DNA of 64,000 bases from Anodontia alba. Its lineage: Eukaryota; Mollusca; Bivalvia; Lucinida; Lucinidae. A program made the position numbers and the translations under genes. How positions within the stretch are numbered: the first letter of the stretch is position 1; the number at the start of each line of letters is the position of its first letter. The stretch lies in contig OZ024827.1 in the NCBI GenBank assembly GCA_964016985.1, positions 77,330,335-77,394,334 on the forward strand, given 5' to 3'. The notes beneath the pieces are model-generated. The model made no database searches and had not been told where the DNA came from. It worked only from the letters and a program-made list of their open reading frames with translations. Shown one piece after another: positions 20,254 to 30,785 of this stretch.

Positions 20254-20453
20254 TAAACGTACCCTCTATCATTTGCGCCAAACGAAGACTCAAATCAACC
20301 TAGGCATCCGTGCAGTCTGATCAGTCTTTGTTATCCACATGAAGAAACTTTTTTATCCTTGCCTATCCAAAATGCACCCAGTGAAGATTTTGACCAGACT
20401 GCGCAGGTCATTCCGAATCCTCGCGGGACGCACATGTCCGAAGGTACGTTTTC
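20254..20453. mobile_element. G-family foldback element, copy 3
   Basis: AAACGTACCCTCTATCATTTG and CACATGTCCGAAGGTACGTT are the terminal inverted repeat. Internal GAAGACTCAAATCAACC and GCACCCAGTGAAGATTTTGA match the other copies. Confidence 0.72.
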
Positions 20454-20730
20454 TGACGTTGCGTTCCAGTTATACGTCCCAATAGTTTAAAGAACACATT
20501 TTGAAGTCAGATTAACAACGGTTTTAAATTACAGATTCAAACAAACAAATAAAACTGTTAGCCGAGGAAATTAATTTCCCGCCATTTCCTTCTTTACATA
20601 GTCGCAGTATGAAAGCATGAGATATGTGAGCTATTTTATCGCTCATATTCGCAGAAAAAAAATCATGTATTCAGATCTTAGCAGGTTATTCACATGAATG
20701 TAAAAACGGTTTTGATTATGTCCAGAAATA

Positions 20731-21386
20731 CAGTAAAATATCGATGAACACCGATGGCTCGTTTACACTGGATGATTCGAACTCGTTTTGAGTCCCTACG
20801 AAATTCTTGCGAAAGCTCAAGAAAACAAATACAGTCTACTCTCGTTATCTCGAATTCCAAGGGCCTCTCTGAAATACTTCGAGATATCGGTACTTCGACA
20901 TATCAGATTTGCAGGAAAAACTAATTCGATTAACCACATTTATCAAATATTTGTTTAATTGGACGAAGAAATATATCGAAAATATTGTGGAAAAGAGGAG
21001 AAATTGCTCCCTAGGAGCAATTTCTCCTCTTTTCCACAATATTTTTTACATGTTGTTAGATTTTCATGTTTAGGCAGGGACCAGATTTTCGCTTCGTGAT
21101 AAGCGGTTATTCGAGATAAGCGAATTCAAGATAGCGAGAGTCAACTGTATTTAAGGAAATTTTCTTATTTAAGCATGAAATTATATGTTGTGTGTGCTCA
21201 TTAGAATCGTCCCATCGAATACGTTCAACATACCATTACTGTATAGAAGACCAAAATGACTTCCCTAAATTATCATCATTTGCTTTCCTGCCTGGCGCCA
21301 TGATTAACTCCCAGTTTCTTGAATTACCCATGTCCCGAAACAAATTCCACGGTCCCAAAGATGTTCGAACCATTGAGGTTCTACCG
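20731..21386 (+). mobile_element. C-family MITE, copy 3, split by a B element
   Basis: Starts CAGTAAAATATCGATGAACA and ends TTGAGGTTCTACCG before TA. After ACAAA the sequence is interrupted at 20832-21147 and resumes TTTAAGGAAATTTTCTTA, exactly as in uninterrupted copies. Confidence 0.85.
20832..21147 (+). mobile_element. B-family MITE, copy 6, nested in a C element
   Basis: TA at 20830-20831 and 21148-21149. Other C elements read ACAAATATTTA here, so a single TA target was duplicated. The core hairpin is near perfect. Confidence 0.92.
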
Positions 21387-21908
21387 TAGCTATATTCACA
21401 TAACATAGCCTACCAGTGTCACCACGAGGAAGAGCAACCAAGCCATAACAGACTGTTCACAAACCGTCAGATCCAAGAAAAGTAAAGCAACCAGCCCTCG
21501 ACTCCAGCAAGATTATCACAGTGCTAGAGAGGATTAACTTAATTAGTCAGCAAACAGAACAAAACATGAAAAAAAAACCCCACAGTGAGTGACCACAAGG
21601 CCATACAAAGAAAAAACAACACTAGAACCATTGCTTTAATATCAGGTAGTAGTAAATAGTACCGGGGTTGGTAAGGGAGGGAAGAAGGGCGGGGCTTAAA
21701 AAGATTTTACTAGTAAAACTAAGAAACAACTTTATTGGCGGGTTAGTTAAGATTTACTATAAAAGTTGTTATTTAAAAAAATCGTGAAAATATTCGTTTC
21801 GGATCAGAACATGAGTACATATCAAACAAAATATCTATGGAACATTTAACTAATCTGACTGAACAGACAAATAAAGGAAAGGAAAAAAAGATATTTAACG
21901 GGCTAATT
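21387..21908. repeat. dispersed repeat of M/O type, poorly defined
   Basis: GAACAAAACATGAAAA, then GAGTGACCACAAGGCCAT, ACAACACTAGAACCATTG and TCAGGTAGTAGTAAAT, repeats in the same order at 32860-32990. No ORF or termini recognised. Confidence 0.45.
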
Positions 21909-22186
21909 CATCACGAAAATATACCTATATAATTTTGACCCCCTTAAATCCTACTTTTATATAGTAAAACTGTGGTTTACGGGGGTATACATTATTTTAT
22001 TATTTCTGCTAAAAAACATAGATTGTGGGTACTCGTTAGAACCGCCTCGGCGAGGCGGTTCTAACGAGTACCCACAATCTATGTTTTGAGCAGAAATGTG
22101 AAAAAATATCAGATTTTTTATCTGAAAACTTTCAGTTTTTGGTGGTAAAATTAACAATATATTTGAATAGGCGTGTTTTCGTAATG
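21909..22186 (-). mobile_element. A-family foldback MITE, copy 4
   Basis: CATCACGAAAATATACCTAT to GGCGTGTTTTCGTAATG. The core from GATTGTGGGTACTCG through the GCCTCGGCGAGGC tip and back is a perfect palindrome. Confidence 0.92.
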
Positions 22187-22585
22187 TTCAATCTTGATAT
22201 GAATTTTAAAGGCCACTGTTGTCGAATACGTATGTAGTGCCTAAATACGCTGGTTGTCCAGATGAGCACAGAAGCTGTCAAGAAATACAAGAATCTAAGT
22301 CACATAGTCTACTAATGACATTGCCAACAACCAATAGAGTTATAGCACCAGTGGCGTAGCCAGAAAGGAATTATTTTGATTACTACACAGGAAAACTTTT
22401 CCAAAAATATTCCCTATCGCTTCCTAAATAGGGGCTACTCTTAAAGGAAAAAATTTGCTCCCTCGTTTCAAATGTGTTTGTATATTCGTATATACCGATA
22501 CCGCTTTGTGCGTTATATTACTGATTTAACGCACAATCCCAACACTTTCATTTATTTAGGCTCTGACCAGGACCTATACAAATAA
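22187..22585. other. no feature recognised
   Basis: A 10-bp inverted pair (TTGTGCGTTA/TAACGCACAA) lies near 22506-22536. Otherwise nothing. Confidence 0.4.
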
Positions 22586-22658
22586 CAAGTATTAGCTTTC
22601 ACAACATGCTTGGTCCAAGCTAACAGTAGACCAAGCATTTTGCAAAAGCTAATACTTG
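22586..22658. repeat. imperfect ~30-bp inverted repeat
   Basis: CAAGTATTAGCTTTC ... CATGCTTGGTC pairs with GACCAAGCAT ... AAAAGCTAATACTTG. Probably a foldback element core. No termini seen. Confidence 0.7.
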
Positions 22659-22781
22659 GTTATGATATAACGTTGAGCAGTGTATCGAAAGTAAGTTTGG
22701 ACCAGCAAATGACCTTTCATAGAATGCTTACGGGAAAATGGCAAACTTTAAGATTGTCTGCGCCCATGGCTACGCACAGAC

Positions 22782-22991
22782 AAAACAGAAAAGAAGAAAA
22801 AAGAAAAAAAAAAAAAAAAAACGAAAGAAAAAAACAACAACAACAAAAAAAAAAACAAAAAAAACAAAACAAAAAAAAAAAAAAAAAACAACAACAAAAA
22901 ACAACCAAAAAACAAACAAACAAAAAACAAACAAACAACAAACAACAACAACAACAACAAAAAAAAAACAACAACAACAACACACACACAC
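22782..22991. repeat. A-rich low-complexity block, (CAA)n, ending (CA)n
   Basis: About 210 bases of A with C and G interspersed, ending ACACACACAC. The K/Q/N-rich and F/C/V-rich ORFs here are composition artefacts. Confidence 0.95.
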
Positions 22992-23340
22992 TTCTTATTG
23001 TGATCTTTATGTCAATTAGGCTCATAGTGCCTAGGAATAGAAGCATAATTGTTTATTTTTCTGTCGTTTCTTTCTTTGTTTGAATATATATGAACCCTTA
23101 TATAACGCAATCCCTACGAGGCACCAACAGACAAAAAGGAACCAAAGAAAAGAGAAGAAGTGATGTGTTTAGAGGAAGACGAAGTATCAGATGATCAAGT
23201 TTTTCTATGTTGCAAACAACATCTAATTATCCAGCCAGCGAAGAGAACAGATGCCTAAACTGAATGCCTTTTTGAGAAGACTCATAACTTTTTTCATGAG
23301 GAACAAACGATGGAAAGAAAGAGCAAAAGTAAACTACATG
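22992..23340. other. no feature recognised
   Basis: AT-rich DNA before the 317-bp duplication. No ORF of note. Confidence 0.4.
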
Positions 23341-23974
23341 TTGGACCACGATTCGAACGACCACAGACCCTCAAACCATATACGTTGCCTTGGGCACCGT
23401 ATATGGTTTGAGGGTCTGTGACCGTGCCCATCGTGGGTCCGTGACTGTAAACTTTCCTTGGTGTCCCGATATTTATACTAGAGGTCCAAGTGGGCCAGAT
23501 ATCGCTCACCTGGATTAGGCTGATCATGATATGTTACATTGTGCCATGGTAGCCACCTTGGCTATCAGATCAGATTGCTTTTAGCAATTCAGAATCTGAT
23601 GTTGATTGAAGAGTTTCAAGATTGCCACCATGGCCGCCATCTTGGATAAAGGAACTGTTGGACCACGATTCGAACGACCACAGACCCTCAAACCATATAC
23701 GTTGCCTTGGGCACCGTATATGGTTTGAGGGTCTGTGACCGTGCCCATCGTGGGTCCGTGACTGTAAACTTTCCTTGGTGTCCCGATATTTATACTAGAG
23801 GTCCAAGTGGGCCAGATATCGCTCACCTGGATTAGGCTGATCATGATATGTTACATTGTGCCATGGTAGCCACCTTGGCTATCAGATCAGATTGCTTTTA
23901 GCAATTCAGAATCTGATGTTGATTGAAGAGTTTCAAGATTGCTACCATGGCCGCCATCTTGGATAAAGGAACTG
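23341..23974. repeat. 317-bp tandem duplication with a foldback inside each unit
   Basis: 23341-23657 and 23658-23974 differ at one base as far as I can read (GATTGCCACC against GATTGCTACC). Each unit contains an imperfect palindrome of roughly 100 bp: GGACCACGATTCG and GACCCTCAAACCATATACG, a short loop, then CGTATATGGTTTGAGGGTC and CCATCGTGGGTCC. The matching minus-strand ORFs starting MISLIQVSDIWP arise twice because of the duplication; I recognise no protein. Confidence 0.92.
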
Positions 23975-24975
23975 AACGATTTAGCGATTCTGAATTTTCA
24001 TGTCACTTTGATACCTCCCATCAAGTTTCGGCTCAACCTGACTTACTGTTTGGGAGGAGAAGTGGTTTGAAGAAATTTAAACATCTTGAACATTGGAACA
24101 GAACGATTTTAGCAATTCTGAATTTCCATATCACCCCAATGCGTCCCATCATGTTTAAGCTCAATCAGACTTACCGTTCGGTAGCAGATGTGATTTGAAG
24201 ATTTTCAAGATGGTTTTCATTGTGGCTATCTTGAATACAAGAACGGAACCATTTTAGCAATTCTAAATCCCCATATTGCCCCGATGCCTTCTACCAAGTT
24301 TCTGCTCCATCCAGTTTACCGTGTCGGAGCAGATAACAACTGTGAAGACTTTCAAAATGGATTCTGACGAGGATGTCGAAAATGTGAAAAGTTATCGACG
24401 GACTTACGGATGAGGGACGGACCATGGTCAACAGACCATGGCATAAGCTGATCTGGAGCAAAACTCCAGGTGAGCTAACAATAGATCTTCAAGATGGCTG
24501 CTGTGGCGGCCATAGTGGATATCGTAACAAAATGTTTTAGCAATTCTGAATTCCATGTCACTCCAGTGCCTCTCACCAAGTTTTTGCTCAATCTGACTTA
24601 CCATTCGGGAGCAAAAGAGGTTTGAAAGTTTTCAAGTTGGCCACCTTGGGGCCATCTCAGATATCAGACCAAAACTGTTTTAGCAATTCTGAATCTATAT
24701 GTCACTCCGATGCCTTCCATCAAGTTTGGGCTCAATCCGCATTACGGTATGGGAGGAGATGTCTTCTGAAGCATTTCAAGATGCCCCCCATGGCGGCCAT
24801 CTTGGATGTGGAAATTGAACAAATTTAGCAGTTCTGAATCTACATATCTCCCCAATGCCTCCCATCAAGTTTCGGCCTAATCCGACACCGTTCCAGAGCA
24901 GATGTCGTTTCAAGGTTTTCAAGCTGGCCACTATGGCAGCCATCTTGGCAATTGAAATGGAACCAATTTAACAAT
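23975..24975 (+). repeat. ~150-bp degenerate tandem array (GGCGGCCATCTTGG class)
   Basis: Repeated words TTTTAGCAATTCTGAAT, CCATCAAGTTTCGGCTCAA and GGCGGCCATCTTGGAT. It is interrupted near 24360-24470 by a tail-like segment, GGACGGACCATGG ... CTCCAGGTGAGCTAAC. Related in plan to 8490-9440 but a different subfamily. Confidence 0.75.
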
Positions 24976-24989
24976 GCTAAATCTCCATG

Positions 24990-25060
24990 TCACCCAAACA
25001 CTGTAGACCGCATTGTGCGGTGTCTGATCTGATCTGGATCTAGTCCAAGGCAGATTTGTC
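24990..25060. repeat. decayed hairpin-module fragment
   Basis: CAAACACTGTAGACCGCATT then GTGCGGTGTCTGATCTGATC, a damaged copy of the F-type core. Confidence 0.5.
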
Positions 25061-25313
25061 CAAATATTTTCCTGGATGAAAACTGTTGTGTCTCCGAACA
25101 CCCCAGATAGAGAAGTTAACTGAACCCCCTGTGATATCAGCTTGTGTTACATAAATAGTTGCAGCTAGCAAATACTGAAATCTGCATCAGACATATTAAT
25201 TTTCAAATTTACGAATGGCAGTGACAATTTAATTATCCTTTTAAACACTAAAACAGTAACTCTTATTTTCTTTCCATTTCTCCATCAAATATTTCATGAA
25301 TAAATGATGTAAT

Positions 25314-25497
25314 TTAACGCTTAGCACGCTGGCTAAACCTTTCAGCAGACGACACTTTGGAACATTTTCCGTATTTTACTCAGAAAATAGGCTTTAACAT
25401 TTTATGCGAGAAATGTCAGTCTAGTTTCTTGGAGAAATAAGAACACAGCCGTCAGTTTGTCGTCTGTTTAATTTGCCCAGAGAGTGGTATGGATTAA
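25314..25497. mobile_element. H-family TTAA MITE, copy 4
   Basis: TTAACGCTTAGCACGCTGGC at the left, CCCAGAGAGTGGTATGGATT then AA at the right, TTAA at both ends. CAGCAGACGAC and TTGTCGTCTG arms are present; half the central hairpin has been lost. Confidence 0.72.
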
Positions 25498-25672
25498 AGA
25501 AAAGACAATTTCTGCATGTTGACTCACGTTGAATTTCGATGTATAACTCTTTCGGTGTTTGCAAACACAGAGGACCTAGATAAAAGAACCGTCTCATCAC
25601 GATCTACGCTGTTTGTCTTTCAGTCTTTGCATTTAAGATATTAACTTACTTCCAACAGATAATTGTTTAACC

Positions 25673-25945
25673 TTAACCACTGTCTGGGAAAATTCAACAG
25701 GCGAAAAACTGATGGCAGGTTTCTTATTTTTTCCTTGAAAATAGGCGTTAACATTGCCTGCAAACTGCCACCAAAAGACACAATTGTCACCAAAAGACAC
25801 TATATGCATGCAATGCCGAAGCCTACCTTTTAGGAAAAAATAAGAAAACTTTTTCTAAATGCCGTCAGCTTAAACGTTAACCCAGCATACTATACGTTAA
25901 TATATACAAACGACATTTGCTGTCCATTGGCGTCAGAAGAGTTAA
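25673..25945. mobile_element. H-family-like element, copy 5 (diverged)
   Basis: TTAACCACTGTCTGGGAAAA at the left. GAAAATAGGCGTTAACATTG and ATGCAATGCCGAAGCC are remnants of the arms. The right limit is uncertain (AGAGTTAA at 25940, or GTTAACCC at 25877). Confidence 0.5.
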
Positions 25946-26413
25946 GCAATCTACTGCTAATTAAAAACAAAAATCTCGAAATAGTAATGTTTAGAAAAAA
26001 CAGATAAAACCAAAATCAGAAATGAAGCTGACTGGGTTTGATTTTTTTTTTTCATCAGCATAAAGAAAAACCTGCAATATTCCTCATGCCTTCTCTCAGC
26101 TTTGAGCGGATATCTGTTTTCAAATAACATTAATAAACCAAAGAGTACCAAAGGACCAAATGCAGCTATTCTCATTATTTCTAGCAAAAAACAGACCTAA
26201 ATATTTAATTCGAAATTACAGTAGTTTTAGTTAAGAGGAGTTGATATGTAAGGGACATATAGCAAAACATACTAATATTGGCCTTTATGAAGTTTGACGT
26301 AAGCAATAATTTGATTAATCAGTGTTTGAGCTACAATTACGACAATAAACTGTGGTCCAATAGACACAAAGCATGCTTTATAATCAGTGCATTTGAGCAT
26401 TAAATGGGTTGTA
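25946..26413. other. no feature recognised
   Basis: AT-rich, no repeat seen. The minus-strand ORFs of 60-76 codons have no recognisable domain. Confidence 0.4.
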
Positions 26414-26746
26414 CAGTAAAACCTCAAAGTCTCGAACATTGATGGCTCGTTTACCATGGCTAATTCGAACTCGTTTTTGAGTCCCTAGGAAATTGTCTTG
26501 ATAGCCCAAGAAAACAAATATTTAAAAATATTAGGGAAATTTTCGTGTTTTATCATGTAATGTTTGTCGTGTGTACTCATTAGAAACGCCTCACCGAGCA
26601 TACATCGAAATTTAAAAGACATCCCTAAATAATATCCATTTGCCTCCTGATCTGGCGTTATGATTAACCCTCAGTGGCTCGAACTACCCATGTCTACAAA
26701 AAAATTACATGGTCTCAAAGATGTTTGTGTTATTGTGGTTCGACTG
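26414..26746 (+). mobile_element. C-family MITE, copy 4
   Basis: CAGTAAAACCTCAAAGTCTC to GTGGTTCGACTG with TA flanks. The right arm of the central hairpin is missing after AGAAACGCCTCACCGAG. Confidence 0.85.
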
Positions 26747-27005
26747 TACTTTCTATATAGTGGTAATTCACTGGATGCAATCAAGCAGAACAGCGTCAGC
26801 CATCGGTATGTACTGTGAAGTACTGAAAACTTCGGCAACCAACCGTACCGTACCGTCTTTACTCTAAATATTCAGACAGACAGGTTTCAGCAAAAAGTGA
26901 AAACCTAGATCAGGTCCCTGATGGGATATAGCACTAATTGCCACGCATTCAGAGATTTTTAGACACATCGCGAGGTAGGCAAATAGACTTGTTTAAATTT
27001 TAATA

Positions 27006-27350
27006 CAGTCGAACCTCAATGACTCGAACACTGATGACTTGTTTATCATGGCTAATTCGAACTCGTTTTAAGTCCCTAGAAAACGCATATTTAGGGATAG
27101 TTTAGGCGTTTTTCCTATTTTATCATGAAAATGTATGTTATGTGTACTCATTAGAATCACTTCATCGAGGCGATTCTAATGAGTACACTCAACATACAAG
27201 TATTTTAAAGAAGATCGAAAAGACATCCATATATTATTTCCATATGTCTCCTAACCCTGCGTCATGATTGGCCATCAGTGGCTCGAACTACCCATGTCTC
27301 GAACAAATTTCCATGGTCGCAAAGATGTTCGACCCAACAAAGTTCGACTG
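27006..27350 (+). mobile_element. C-family MITE, copy 5
   Basis: CAGTCGAACCTCAATGACTC to AAAGTTCGACTG with TA flanks. It keeps the full central hairpin, TACTCATTAGAATCACTTC with GAGGCGATTCTAATGAGTA. Confidence 0.9.
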
Positions 27351-27539
27351 TAGTAATGATGGTAAATGGGTAAGGTATCCCAACATACATAGCAAGTACA
27401 GGCTGACCTGAGCAAACAGTATACACACAGGCCAAGAAGTATCAATCAGTTTTTAGGCACATTAAAACAGGTAGCCTAACGGACGATCATATTCAGCCAA
27501 CACACGACAAAACTACAGAAACAATGCTGTAACCAGCAA

Positions 27540-27650
27540 AGACTCAGATCATGTTTTGGCATTGTTTGTTCCTCATCTCTTCTTCTATTGGTGCCTCGGA
27601 AAGACTGTGCTTCGTGGCTGTGGCGTTTCCTCGGTATCTTCACAAATGTT
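27540..27650 (+). repeat. M-family repeat fragment
   Basis: GCATTGTTTGTTCCTCATCT, TATTGGTGCCTCGGAAAGAC, GTGCTTCGTGGCTGTGGCG: same order as at 19210-19280. Confidence 0.55.
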
Positions 27651-27763
27651 TATAATTATTATTATTGCGTTTTTTGGTCCACTTAGCCTATTGAGCTTAT
27701 ACGTTAAATGTAAAAAAAAAAAAATAAGTTTAGTGTTTGGGGAATTCATGCACTTAGTACATG

Positions 27764-27897
27764 AACCCCCTTCTGAAAAGCGATCTGTTCTAAAAGGAAA
27801 TAATTTGCTCCCCTGGTCTGCTCTAAAAAAAAAGAATTTGCTCCCAAGGAGAGCAATTTCTTTCCTTTTAGAGCAGACCCCTTTTCAGAAGGGGGCA
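27764..27897. mobile_element. N-family foldback, copy 1
   Basis: CCCCCTTCTGAAAAG ... GTCTGCTCTAAAA and GAATTTGCTCCC pair with GAGAGCAATTTCTTTCC, TTTTAGAGCAGACCCC and CTTTTCAGAAGGGGG. About 130 bp; an inner segment is partly repeated. Outer termini unknown. Confidence 0.72.
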
Positions 27898-28166
27898 AAA
27901 CCAAATATTGGCGATAGTTGTCTATCTTGTTAATGTATTAATTTCCTTTAAGTTTTGTGGTCATTTGCGGGTATTGAGTTTATACAACACGTGTTCAAAG
28001 TGAGTTTCGCTTAAGACGCTACGAGGGCATAAGAGCTGTGGCAGTTTTTTTTCTGTAGCATTTATGGACAGACGTATTAAAACCGAGTCTTGTATTTTCT
28101 ATCTTTTTGTTTCGTTCTGTACTTCCAAAGGACTCCGTTTCAGATTTGTATCATTTAAATGCTGTT

Positions 28167-28357
28167 CTGTATATTAACAAATTTATGCCGCGTGAACTCT
28201 TCTACCTCAACTCTTTGGACAGGTCAATTTCCAATAGAAGGGATGTCTGGTTGCTTTTAATTATAACAATGTTTCACAGAAATTCTACAGCGTCTGATCT
28301 AGGCCTACACTGTTTGTCAATGTCCCTATTTAAGGGACGCTGGGTATAATTGGTTTA
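28167..28357 (-). mobile_element. F-family TTAA MITE, copy 3 (degenerate)
   Basis: AATTTATGCCGCGTGAACTC, TTCTACCTCAACTCTTTGGA, CAATTTCCAATAGAAGGG and AAGGGACGCTGGGTATAA follow the minus-strand F order. Only one hairpin arm is left. Confidence 0.68.
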
Positions 28358-28780
28358 ACTCTAAAACTGAATAAGAAAACATGCTTTAAGATAATTACAT
28401 GTATCATAACGTGGGATTATTTTCGAAATTTAAACAATGGGAGTGTCTACTTGTTTGTTGGTGAATAGAACAAATGGTAGTGAAGAATCACTATTGGGAG
28501 GTCTTACTCTAAAATAGAAATATAACTACTATGCAGTTGTCCTGTAAATCGTTGACAGCTTATCTTTAGTGACGACAACATTGAACGGCCCACGGGTTTC
28601 AGTTTAAGCCAAACCGTCAGAAAATGTACTTTATATGAGTACAAGATGAAAAAATTACCTTATGGAAGCCACATAACGTCAGAACATTTTCCAGGGGTGG
28701 ATTTAGGATTATTTAATAGGGGTTTCAAAATTTCGAAGGATGTTTGAATTGATCCAGTTACCCAGAATCCAGGTGTCAGA
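28358..28780. other. no feature recognised
   Basis: No ORF or repeat family found. Confidence 0.4.
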
Positions 28781-28960
28781 ACAGAAAGGTCTGAGCAAAC
28801 AAAATATACCCAGATCAGACGCCGCAGACCGCGTCTGATCAGGGTCTATACTGTTTGCCACTCATCCATCAATTTTTGACACATTCTTAGCAAGTGAAAT
28901 TTTAGAATTATAAGATGAAGATTAAGGTGAGCGACTATTTATTCGGGTAAATACGGTATC
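28781..28960. mobile_element. Q-family repeat, copy 1
   Basis: Core CCCAGATCAGACGCCGCAGA with CGCGTCTGATCAGGGTC, then GTTTGCCACTCATCCATC and a tail GGTGAGCGACTATTTATTCG ... GTAAATACGG shared with 32545 and 35190. Confidence 0.6.
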
Positions 28961-29046
28961 AAAAATTTATAAAATTCAAAATTTCCGACCGAACCCTGCA
29001 GAAAACCCTCTCGATCTACACCTGTTTACCGATTATAAGCCTTAAC

Positions 29047-30115
29047 ATGAGTCACTGTACCTTACATGAACCGCAATGTGAGAACATGTACCTTATAAGA
29101 GCTTCAGCGTGAGAACATGTACCTTAGATATCTATAAATTTGCCAATGGAAACCGCAGCGGGAGAACATGTACTTAATATAAGACGCAGCGCAAGAAGCT
29201 GCAGTGTGAAAATATGTACCTTACATAAGCCGAAGCGTGAGAACATGTACCTTATATACAGACATCTAAAAGCTTGCCTTTGGGATAGCGGGATCTCTAG
29301 CGTGAGAACATGTATCTTATATAACGTACATCTAAAAGCTTGCCTTCGGAAAGCTTCAGAGTGAGAACATGTACCTTATATAATAGACATCTTAAAGCTT
29401 GCCTTTGGAAAGCCGCAGTGTGAGAACATGTACCTCATATAACAGCCGCTAAAATTTTGCCTTTGGAAAACCGCTGCGTGGGAACATGTTCTTTGAAAAG
29501 CCGCAGCGTGAGAACAGCTACATCATATAACAGCCGCTAAAAGCTTGCCTTTGGACAACCGCTGCGTGAGAACATGTACCTAATATAACAGACATCTCAA
29601 AGCCGCAGTATGAGAACATATACCTCATATATAAGATATCTAAAAGCTTTTCTTTGGAAAGCCTCAACGTGAGAACATGTACCTCATATATAAGATATCT
29701 AAAAGCTTTCCTTTGGAAAGCCGCAGCGTGAAAACATGTTCTTTATATAACAGACATCTAAAAGCTTCCCTTTGGAAAGCCGCATTGTAAGAATATGCAC
29801 CTCATACAACAGACATCTAAAAGCTTTCTTTTGGAAAGCCGCAGTGAGAACATGTACCTCATATAACAGACATCTAACAGTTTCCCTTTGGAAAGTCGCA
29901 ACGTAAGAACATATACCTTGAGATAAAAGATACATAAACACTTGCCTTTGAAAATCCGCAGCGTGAGAACATGTACCTTATAAAAGATGCAGCCTGAGCA
30001 AATGCACCTTATTTGAGCAGCAGCGATAGCAAATACAGCTGAGAAGAGCCGCAACTTGAGAACATGTGCCTTATGTGAGCCGCAACGTGAAAAATGTACC
30101 CTTTAAGAGTCGAAA
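29047..30115. repeat. ~60-bp minisatellite, about 17 units
   Basis: Unit words GCCGCAGCGTGAGAACATGT, ACCTCATATAACAGACATCT and AAAAGCTTGCCTTTGGAAA. Edge units at both ends are short (about 30 bp, lacking the AAGCTT part), as expected for array decay. The Cys/Leu-rich minus-strand ORFs are repeats of this unit. Confidence 0.93.
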
Positions 30116-30156
30116 CATTAGCAAATGTACTTTTTTTAGCCTTTCTCCATATGCTA

Positions 30157-30391
30157 CACCACAACCTCTTTATAACACTATTGTTGGGGTCCATAACATA
30201 AACCGTGTTAGTTATACAACCGTGTTATATTCAAACAAAAATGTATAGATTATATTGAAAAATGACCATTTATGGTCATTTACATTTTTGGGATCCATCT
30301 TTTACATTTTTGCATTTTTGGGATCCATCTTTTAACCATGTTATATCCAAAACCGTGTTATAACGAACCGTGTTATAAAGAGGTTGTAGTG
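30157..30391. mobile_element. D-family MITE (pogo/Tigger-like)
   Basis: CACCACAACCTCTTTATAAC at the left and GTTATAAAGAGGTTGTAGTG at the right, TA on both sides. Internal ACCGTGTTATA words and a tandem TTTTGGGATCCATCTTTTAC pair. A 10-bp palindrome, GACCATTTATGGTC, lies in the middle. 235 bp, single copy here. Confidence 0.82.
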
Positions 30392-30547
30392 TATTTGCTA
30401 ATAACCAAGTATCACAGCATACTACGGATGCGCGCAGCCTAGGGTGCCCACTGGTTTGGCAAGGTTCCAAGGCTTTTAAAGGCGGAAAGCGGATAAGTTT
30501 ACACTCTTAAGTACAGCTTTGTCTTCATTTAAGCATACTTAATTGCC

Positions 30548-30640
30548 TTGGGATGGGTTGGACCACAAGTTCGAACAACATTTAATTATGGCCCTTCCCA
30601 TATCATGTAATACAAACAGACAATGACAAAGCATACATTC
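30548..30640 (-). repeat. LINE 3'-UTR remnant, minus strand
   Basis: GGTTGGACCACAAGTTCGAA and TATGGCCCTTCCCATATC are the reverse complement of the 3' end seen at 17790 and 7107. Confidence 0.6.
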
Positions 30641-30785
30641 ATATACATCCTGAAGAACAACAGATATCATATTGCTCTATTGTTTCACTGAACTGAGAGT
30701 GAAATTGTAATATAGACTGCAGAATGCACTTTCTATTACTGTTAACATTTATTATTGCATAAAAAGCAGTGTCGCACGTTATTAA

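Noticed and set aside
22610..23083. 157-codon Lys/Gln/Asn-rich ORF
   Set aside because: Most of it is the CAA/A-rich block at 22782-22991. No domain.
23294..23844. Same 60-codon protein (starting MISLIQVSDIWP) predicted twice on the minus strand
   Set aside because: Both lie in the 317-bp DNA duplication and overlap its palindrome. Duplication, not conservation, explains the identity.
29699..30054. Cys-rich repetitive minus-strand ORFs as a secreted cysteine-repeat protein
   Set aside because: The reading frame follows the ~60-bp minisatellite unit. No signal peptide and no independent support.
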